A DNA stretch of 64,000 nucleotides from Candidatus Frankia nodulisporulans (lineage in GTDB: Bacteria > Actinomycetota > Actinomycetes > Frankiales > Frankiaceae): positions 1 to 64,000 of the forward strand of contig NZ_CADCWS010000001.1 in NCBI RefSeq assembly GCF_902806475.1, read 5' to 3'. The notes beneath the pieces are model-generated. The model saw nothing but the letters and a program-made list of their open reading frames with translations, ran no database searches and was not told the origin of the DNA. Both the position numbers and the translations under genes were made by a program. Below are positions 58,822-64,000 of this stretch, piece after piece (within the stretch, counting starts at the first letter, position 1; each line of letters opens with the position of its first letter).

Positions 58822-60038
58822 CCGTCCCGGCCCCGACCTGCGACCTGGGCCGCCTGGTCCCAACGCCGCCGCGAGCGCCATGCCGGCGCCACACCGATGG
58901 ACAGCGCCACCAGCGTCGGCCCGTCGGCCGAGATCGGCTCCGAGCCGGACGGATCCGCCGGGCCGGCCGAACCGGCGGCCGGCCCCAGGGCGGCCGGGCT
59001 GGGCGCGGTCGGCCGCGGCGTGACGCGCGAGGACGATGACGTCGCCGCGGCGGGGATGCCGCTGAACGTGCCGGGGACACCCAGGAAACCGAACCGGTTC
59101 AGAGGCCAGACCCGCACGAACGCCCGTCCGACGACCTTGCTCTGCGGGACGGGTCCGTTCTGCCGGGCGTCCGAGGACGCGCCGCGATGGTCACCCATCA
59201 CCCACAGGTAGCCGTCGGGCACCTTCACCGGGCCGAAACGCTGGTAGTCGTTCTCGTAGACGTAGGACTCGTCGAGGGGATGGCCGTTGACCGTCACCCG
59301 GCCCTCCGCGTCGCAGCAGGCGACCGTGTCCCCACCCACGCCGATGACCCGTTTGATGAAGTCCGTCTCGCTCGGGGCGCCGAGGCCAAGCAGGCGCTGT
59401 ACGTCCCGAACCAGGCGACTGACGACGTTCGTCGGCTTGGGAACGATCGACTCCTGATGGTCGAATCCGGTGCCCTTGCCATTGAAGACCACCACCTCGC
59501 CCCGATGGACGTCGCGGAAGTGGTACACCACCTTGTTCACCAGGACGCGGTCGTTGATCAGCAACGTCCGTTCCATGGACTCGGACGGGATCCAGAAGGC
59601 CTGGACCAGCAGCGCCTTGATGAGCAGCGCCAGCAGGAAGGCCACCAAGACCAGAACCGGCAGCTCGCGCAGGAACGAGCCACGCCCACGCGGACCGGAG
59701 CCACGCGGGTCGGAGCCAGGGCGTCGATCCGCGTCGGTCGTACCCGCGTCGGTCGTACCCCTGTCGCCCGCGTCCGAGCCGCCCGCATCCGGGCCGCCCG
59801 CGGGGGGACGCCCACCTGGGCCAGCCCCGGCGTCGTCGGTGGCGGACAGCGCACCGCTCGGGTGTGGGGGCGCGGCCGCGCCCCAGGCGGGCGCGCTCTG
59901 CTCCGGGTCGCGCCGAGCGGCTGATGGCGACGGCCGTTCGGCCGCGAGCGGGTCCGCACCCGCCCAACCGTCGGCGTTCGACTCATCACCGTCCGCATGT
60001 GAATGTGGACGGTGACCACCCGGGATCGCTGCGTTCAC
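58818..60038 (-). CDS. lepB: Signal peptidase I
   Basis: 406 residues, much longer than the typical 200-290. A hydrophilic Pro/Ala/Gly/Asp N-terminal region (about 1-120), one membrane helix (about 125-148: LVLVAFLLALLIKALLVQAF), then the catalytic Ser S154 in PSESME and Lys K229 in DFIKRVIGVGGD, and GYLWVMGDHRGASSDAR. Cleaves Sec signal peptides outside the membrane. The C-terminal 85 residues past the family core are a Ser/Pro/Ala tail. Ser and Lys intact, so active. Confidence 0.95.
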   Translation of the reverse strand: MNAAIPGGHRPHSHADGDESNADGWAGADPLAAERPSPSAARRDPEQSAPAWGAAAPPHPSGALSATDDAGAGPGGRPPAGGPDAGGSDAGDRGTTDAGTTDADRRPGSDPRGSGPRGRGSFLRELPVLVLVAFLLALLIKALLVQAFWIPSESMERTLLINDRVLVNKVVYHFRDVHRGEVVVFNGKGTGFDHQESIVPKPTNVVSRLVRDVQRLLGLGAPSETDFIKRVIGVGGDTVACCDAEGRVTVNGHPLDESYVYENDYQRFGPVKVPDGYLWVMGDHRGASSDARQNGPVPQSKVVGRAFVRVWPLNRFGFLGVPGTFSGIPAAATSSSSRVTPRPTAPSPAALGPAAGSAGPADPSGSEPISADGPTLVALSIGVAPAWRSRRRWDQAAQVAGRGRDG

Positions 60039-60220
60039 TCCGCCACCTCGCTGGTTCAGCCGTCAGAGCTCATCGGACCGGCCGACGTGCCAACAGCCGC
60101 CCTCGCGACGACGTTGCGGACCGTGACTCCCATCTTGGTCCAGAAACGAGGTCAACACGCGGACGGAGTGCCGGCAAGTCGCCAACCAGGACCCAGGCGG
60201 GACACGGAGGACCGAGATCC

Positions 60221-60577
60221 TCAGCGCGCGATCGGCTCGCGCTTCTCCTTGATCTTCGCGGCCTTGCCGCGCAGCTGACGAAGGTAGTAGAGCTTGGCGC
60301 GCCGCACGTCACCGCGCGACACGATCTCGACCTTGGAGACGATCGGGCTGTGCACCGGGAAGGTGCGCTCCACCCCGACGCCGAAGCTCACCTTGCGCAC
60401 GGTGAAGGTCTCCCGCACGCCACCGCCCTGGCGGCGGATGACGGCACCCTGGAACACCTGGATGCGCTGACGGTTTCCTTCGACCACCCGCACGTGAACC
60501 TTGAGGGTGTCGCCCGGCCAGAACTCGGGCACGTCGGTCCTCAGCGACTCGGCGTCGAGGCTGTCCAGGGTGTGCAT
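60221..60577 (-). CDS. rplS: 50S ribosomal protein L19
   Basis: 118 residues from ATG 60577 ([24 protein letters not shown]). Standard blocks [33 protein letters not shown] and [16 protein letters not shown]. Sits between trmD and lepB in the usual order. Confidence 0.98.
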   Translation of the reverse strand: MHTLDSLDAESLRTDVPEFWPGDTLKVHVRVVEGNRQRIQVFQGAVIRRQGGGVRETFTVRKVSFGVGVERTFPVHSPIVSKVEIVSRGDVRRAKLYYLRQLRGKAAKIKEKREPIAR

Positions 60578-60819
60578 GGCAGTCGCTTCCTGAAGAAAGT
60601 GGGGGTGGATCGCCCGGCGGCCGATGGCCGCAGCGAACGATCCGTGTTCGAGCCCGACCCGGACCACACGTCGACCTACGCCACCGCGGGCATCCCGCGG
60701 GGAGCGACCAAGCAGGGGTCACCGAGCCGGCCACGAACCGGCGGACACTGCATTCTACTGTGCCACACGCGCGGGTGACCCGACCGTGCGACCCAGAGTG
60801 GTCGCGCTTCGTGACGAGA

Positions 60820-61530
60820 TCAGTCGGCTTCGCGATCGGTCCGGGTGGCCTCGGCCAGCAGGTCCGGGCGGCGCTGGCCGGTACGCGTGAGTGACTGCTC
60901 CCGCCGCCAGCGGGCCACCGCGCCGTGATCGCCCGAACGCAGCACGGCGGGAACCTCCATGCCCCGCCAGACCTGCGGCCGGGTGTACACCGGCGCCTCG
61001 AGCAGCCCGTCGGAGAACGAGTCCTCGGCCGCCGACGCGCTGTTGCCGAGCACGCCGGGCAGCAGCCGAGCCACCGCTTCCAGGATGACCAGGGTCGCCA
61101 CCTCACCGCCGGCGAGCACGTAGTCCCCGATGGAGATCTCGTCGTCGGCCCAGGCCTCGACCACCCGGGAGTCGATGCCCTCGTAGCGACCGCAGCAGAA
61201 CACCAGCCATGGCTCCCGCGCCAGCTCCTCGGCCTTGCGCTGGGTGAAGGGCATCCCGGCCGGGGTCGGGACGACGACGCGCGGCCGGGACCCGGGGACG
61301 GCAGCGGAGATCTCGGTCAGCGCGGCGTCCCAGGGTTCTGGGCGCATGACCATCCCCGGCCCACCCCCGTAGGGGGCGTCATCGACGGTGCGATGCAGAT
61401 CGCTGGTCCAGGTGCGCAGGTCGTGCGCCCGCACGTCGAGCGTCCCGCGTTGCTGGGCCCGCCCTACCAGCGACAGCCGCAACGGCTGCAGGTAGTCGGG
61501 AAAGATGGTGACCACATCGGCACGCATCAC
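60820..61530 (-). CDS. trmD: tRNA (guanine-N1-)-methyltransferase TrmD
   Basis: SPOUT methyltransferase that makes m1G37. Trefoil-knot segments [16 protein letters not shown] and [15 protein letters not shown] with [15 protein letters not shown] are intact. 236 residues; start GTG 61530 or ATG 61527. Lies 39 bp after rimM. Confidence 0.97.
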   Translation of the reverse strand: MMRADVVTIFPDYLQPLRLSLVGRAQQRGTLDVRAHDLRTWTSDLHRTVDDAPYGGGPGMVMRPEPWDAALTEISAAVPGSRPRVVVPTPAGMPFTQRKAEELAREPWLVFCCGRYEGIDSRVVEAWADDEISIGDYVLAGGEVATLVILEAVARLLPGVLGNSASAAEDSFSDGLLEAPVYTRPQVWRGMEVPAVLRSGDHGAVARWRREQSLTRTGQRRPDLLAEATRTDREAD

Positions 61531-61569
61531 GAGGCTCCGCTGGGACGTGGACTGGCCCGCCAGCCCGGA

Positions 61570-62130
61570 TCAGTCGAGCTCCAACAGGCCCGGCGGCGGG
61601 TCGACCACGATGCGCCCGGCCACCGGATCCACCGTCGGGACGATCTCTCGAACGAACGGGACGAGATGTTCGCCGCCGCCTGGGCGTGCGATGGCGAGCA
61701 GGTCTCCCGCCGGGGAGTGGATGATGTCGGTGACCCGCCCGAGCGGCGCGTCGGTGGTCGTCACGGCCGCGAGGCCGACCAGGTCGCGATCCCACCAGAG
61801 ATCAGCGGGATCGCCGTCGGCCCCACCGGCGGCATCGTCGTCGTCGGCCGGCGATCCGGCGTCGGAGGCGTCGATGGTGAGCAGTACGTTGCGCAAGGTC
61901 TCGGCCGCGAAACGATCGCCGATGCCCTCGAAGCACAGCAGCAGACGGCCCGAGTGCCACCGGGCGTCGGTGACGGTGAGGGCCGCGCCGCCGCCCGCAC
62001 GCCCGAGGACCGCACCGACCGTGAACCGGCGCTGCGGCAGGTCCGTGCGAACCTCGATCGTGACCTCGCCGCGCACGCCGTGCGGTCTACCGACCCGTCC
62101 GACGACGATCGGGTCGTCGACGCCGGCCAT
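61570..62130 (-). CDS. rimM: Ribosome maturation factor RimM
   Basis: 186 residues. N-terminal RimM domain starts VVGRVGRPHGVRGEVTIEVRTD; C-terminal PRC barrel (about 105-180) with LGRVTDIIHSPAGDLLAI and VDPPPGLLELD. Helps 30S head assembly at S19. An acidic Asp/Ala loop (about 90-105) separates the domains. Precedes trmD on the same strand. Confidence 0.95.
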   Translation of the reverse strand: MAGVDDPIVVGRVGRPHGVRGEVTIEVRTDLPQRRFTVGAVLGRAGGGAALTVTDARWHSGRLLLCFEGIGDRFAAETLRNVLLTIDASDAGSPADDDDAAGGADGDPADLWWDRDLVGLAAVTTTDAPLGRVTDIIHSPAGDLLAIARPGGGEHLVPFVREIVPTVDPVAGRIVVDPPPGLLELD

Positions 62131-62175
62131 CAGCCGGCGCCGATGACAGGACGGGGGACGCTGCGCGGACGACGG

Positions 62176-62409
62176 CTAGCGGTCCACATCGACGACGTCG
62201 ATCCGCAGCCCGCGACCACCGACACCGCCCATGACGGTGCGCAGGGCGCGGGCGGTCCGCCCGCGCCGACCGATGACCTTGCCGAGGTCATCCGGATGCA
62301 CCCTGACCTCAAGAGTGCGGCCACGGCGGCCGTTGTTGAGGTCCACGCGGACATCGTCGGGATGCTCGACGATGCCGCGCACGAGATGCTCGAGGGCAGC
62401 TTCCAGCAC
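62176..62409 (-). CDS. KH-domain RNA-binding protein KhpA
   Basis: 77 residues. A single KH domain with the GxxG loop in LGKVIGRRGRTARALRTVM. Starts at GTG 62409, immediately past the rpsP TAG, so translation is probably coupled. In other Gram-positives it pairs with KhpB; partner not in this window. Confidence 0.94.
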   Translation of the reverse strand: MLEAALEHLVRGIVEHPDDVRVDLNNGRRGRTLEVRVHPDDLGKVIGRRGRTARALRTVMGGVGGRGLRIDVVDVDR

Positions 62410-62856
62410 CTACTGCCCCGCGGCCGTCGACGCATCTGCGGCCGGAGCCTCGGCACCTTCCGCCGGCGCGGCCTTCTTCGCCTTCTTCGGAGTGGTCGCC
62501 GGACGGTCCTCGGCACCGGCGGCGGCCCGGGCGGCGGCCTGGAAGACCTCACGCTTGTCGGGCTTGGGCGCGGCGACCAGCATCGGCGGCGGTGCCGGCA
62601 GGCCCTTGAACTTCTGCCAGTCACCAGTGACCTTGAGGATGGCCACGACCGGCTCGGTGGGCTGGGCACCGACCGACAGCCAGTGCCCGACCCGGTCGGC
62701 GTCGACCTTGATGATGCTCGGGTCGGACTTGGGGTGGTACTGCCCGATGGCCTCGATGACCCGACCGTCCCGCTTGGTGCGGGCGTCGGCGACGACGATG
62801 CGGTAGTGCGGCTCGCGCATCTTGCCGAGGCGCTGCAATTTGATCTTGGTTGCCAC
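62410..62856 (-). CDS. rpsP: 30S ribosomal protein S16 with C-terminal extension
   Basis: GTG 62856 gives 148 residues: the S16 core (about 1-85; [31 protein letters not shown] shortened here to its first residues [13 protein letters not shown]) plus a Lys/Ala-rich tail common in actinobacteria. First gene of the rpsP-khpA-rimM-trmD group. Frame upstream to 63009 is not family-like. Confidence 0.97.
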   Translation of the reverse strand: MATKIKLQRLGKMREPHYRIVVADARTKRDGRVIEAIGQYHPKSDPSIIKVDADRVGHWLSVGAQPTEPVVAILKVTGDWQKFKGLPAPPPMLVAAPKPDKREVFQAAARAAAGAEDRPATTPKKAKKAAPAEGAEAPAADASTAAGQ

Positions 62857-63169
62857 GGTGGTCGTACGACTCCAGACGTATCGGTGACCGCCGGGCCCCA
62901 CGTGGGTGCGGAGAAATCGGCGGCGGGGAGAGCACCAGCGCCGGAACGGCCACTCGGACGACGTCACCCTACGCGGGGAAACTCTGCGGGTGGACCAAGG
63001 ATCATCCACGCAGGGTCATCCACTCAGGGTTCTTCCGGGGCAGCCACACCGACGCTGGTAGGCAGGGCCTGCACTAGAGCTTACAGTCTGCCAGACCTCG
63101 TGCGGGTCGGGTGCCACCAGCATCGCGGCACCCGACCCGGGGCACCGTCACGGATGCCACCCGGGCTGG
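62857..63169. other. Gap of 313 bp between ffh and rpsP
   Basis: Holds the ffh terminator hairpin (63104-63138) and, presumably, the rpsP promoter; TAAGCT on the minus strand near 63078-63083 is a weak -10 candidate. No gene seen. Confidence 0.5.
63104..63138 (-). terminator. ffh terminator hairpin
   Basis: GGGTCGGGTGCC, loop of 11, GGCACCCGACCC: perfect 12-bp stem 31 bp past the ffh stop. Confidence 0.7.
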
Positions 63170-64000
63170 TCAGCGACCGCCGCGACGCGAACCTCGCGGC
63201 GCCGGTCCACCCGGTCCACCACCCGGCCCGCCGAGCCCGCCCTGTCCTCGCATGAGGGCTGCGAGATCCGGCATGCCGTCCGGCAGGCCGCCGGGCAGCG
63301 CGGCGCCCGGGGCGAACGGGTCGGCCGGGGTCGCCTTCGGGTTCTGCGCCTTGGTGGCCTCGGCCGCGCGCGCCGCCGGGTTGCCCTTGCGGTTGGCCCC
63401 CTTGCCCTTCTTGGGCGCCTTGCGTGCCGAGGCCTTGCCCCGGCCCCCCAGCGCCCCGGGCAGGCCCATGCCCCCGGCCATCTGGCGCATCATCTTGCGG
63501 GCCTCGGCGAACCGGTCGAGCAGCTGGTTGACCTCGGTCACCGTCACCCCGGAACCACGGGCCACCCGGGCCTTGCGCGACGCCTGCAGAATGCGGGGAT
63601 CCTGGCGCTCGGCCGGTGTCATCGACCGGATGATGGCCACCACCCGGTCGACGTCACGGTCGTCGACCTGCGCGAGCTGCTCCTTCATCTGCCCCATTCC
63701 GGGGAGCATGCCGAGCAGGTTGCCGATCGGACCCATCTTGCGTACGGCGAGCATCTGGTCGAGGAAGTCCTCGAGGGTGAACTCCGAGGCGGCCATCTTG
63801 GCCGCCATCGCCTCGGCCTGTTCGACCTCGAAGGCCTTTTCGGCCTGCTCGATCAGGGTGAGGACGTCACCCATGCCGAGGATGCGCGACGCCATCCGCT
63901 CCGGGTGGAAGACGTCGAAGTCGTCCAGCGCCTCACCGGTGGAGGCGAACATGATCGGACGGCCCGTCACCTGGGCGACCGACAGCGCCGCGCCACCGCG
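63170..64000 (-). CDS. ffh: Signal recognition particle protein Ffh, C-terminal part
   Basis: The gene begins beyond the right edge; reading continues in frame to base 64000. Seen here: the end of the GTPase domain (VTGRPIMFASTGEALDDFDVFHPERMASRILGMGD, within which the RPI and G5-like FASTGE elements lie) and the Met-rich M domain (about GNLLGMLPGMGQMKEQL; VARGSGVTVTEVNQLLDRFAEARKMMRQM) that binds signal peptides and SRP RNA. The tail after it is Gly/Pro/Ala-rich. Targets proteins to the membrane. Confidence 0.96.
   Translation of the reverse strand, partial: RGGAALSVAQVTGRPIMFASTGEALDDFDVFHPERMASRILGMGDVLTLIEQAEKAFEVEQAEAMAAKMAASEFTLEDFLDQMLAVRKMGPIGNLLGMLPGMGQMKEQLAQVDDRDVDRVVAIIRSMTPAERQDPRILQASRKARVARGSGVTVTEVNQLLDRFAEARKMMRQMAGGMGLPGALGGRGKASARKAPKKGKGANRKGNPAARAAEATKAQNPKATPADPFAPGAALPGGLPDGMPDLAALMRGQGGLGGPGGGPGGPAPRGSRRGGR

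Overview
The window is GC-rich actinobacterial chromosome. Gene content and order (dapA-rnj-ftsK; rpsO-pnp-M16 protease-dapB; rimP-nusA-ylxR-infB-rbfA-nrnA-truB-ribF; dxr-rip-ispG-GNAT; rpsB-tsf-frr-cdsA-rlmN; rpsP-khpA-rimM-trmD-rplS-lepB-rnhB-DUF2469-yraN-comM-dprA-xerC) match the conserved core seen in Mycobacterium and Streptomyces. The long Ala/Pro/Gly-rich protein tails, very high GC and short tandem repeats suggest Frankia or a close relative; this genus call is inference. Almost every gene lies on the minus strand, so transcription runs from high to low coordinates. Only three genes are on the plus strand: the DUF222/HNH fragment at the left edge, a DUF4439 lipoprotein and an M23 peptidase.

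Left to right. 1-9.5 kb: an HNH/DUF222 fragment, a RodZ-like protein, FtsK, RNase J, DapA and an unrecognised 571-residue membrane protein. 9.5-16 kb: ThyX, HisS and a nucleotide-sugar cluster (UDP-xylose synthase, GalE, UDP-glucose dehydrogenase). 16.4-20.6 kb: a two-gene Hsp70 module, the least described part of the window. 20.7-29.8 kb: DapB, M16 protease, PNPase, S15, RibF, TruB, NrnA, RbfA and YlxP. 29.8-35.3 kb: the infB-ylxR-nusA-rimP operon. 35.7-40.5 kb: the DUF4439 lipoprotein, an Rrf2 regulator and an SsuABC-type ABC importer. 40.7-49.7 kb: GNAT, IspG, site-2 protease, DXR, a pseudo-esterase, RlmN, CdsA and RRF. 50-52 kb: EF-Ts and S2. 52.4-58.9 kb: M23 peptidase, XerC, DprA, a frameshifted ComM, YraN, DUF2469 and RNase HII. 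58.8-64 kb: LepB, L19, TrmD, RimM, KhpA, S16 and the C-terminal half of Ffh.

Functional themes are translation and ribosome assembly (HisS, S15, S2, S16, L19, IF-2, EF-Ts, RRF, NusA, RimP, RbfA, RimM, TruB, TrmD, RlmN), RNA turnover (RNase J, PNPase, NrnA, RNase HII), lysine/diaminopimelate synthesis (DapA, DapB), MEP isoprenoid synthesis (DXR, IspG), envelope and secretion (LepB, CdsA, site-2 protease, M23, Ffh) and DNA handling (FtsK, XerC, DprA, ComM).

Features standing out from this core: an Hsp70 whose partner carries a J-like domain with RPD in place of HPD plus fibronectin-type repeats; an LpqC-like esterase whose nucleophilic serine is alanine; a one-base frameshift in comM in a 7-G tract; a strong hairpin where pyrH would be expected between tsf and frr; in-frame 15-bp tandem repeats in two genes; and short tandem duplications touching several stop codons. 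No tRNA, rRNA, CRISPR array, insertion sequence or prophage was recognised.
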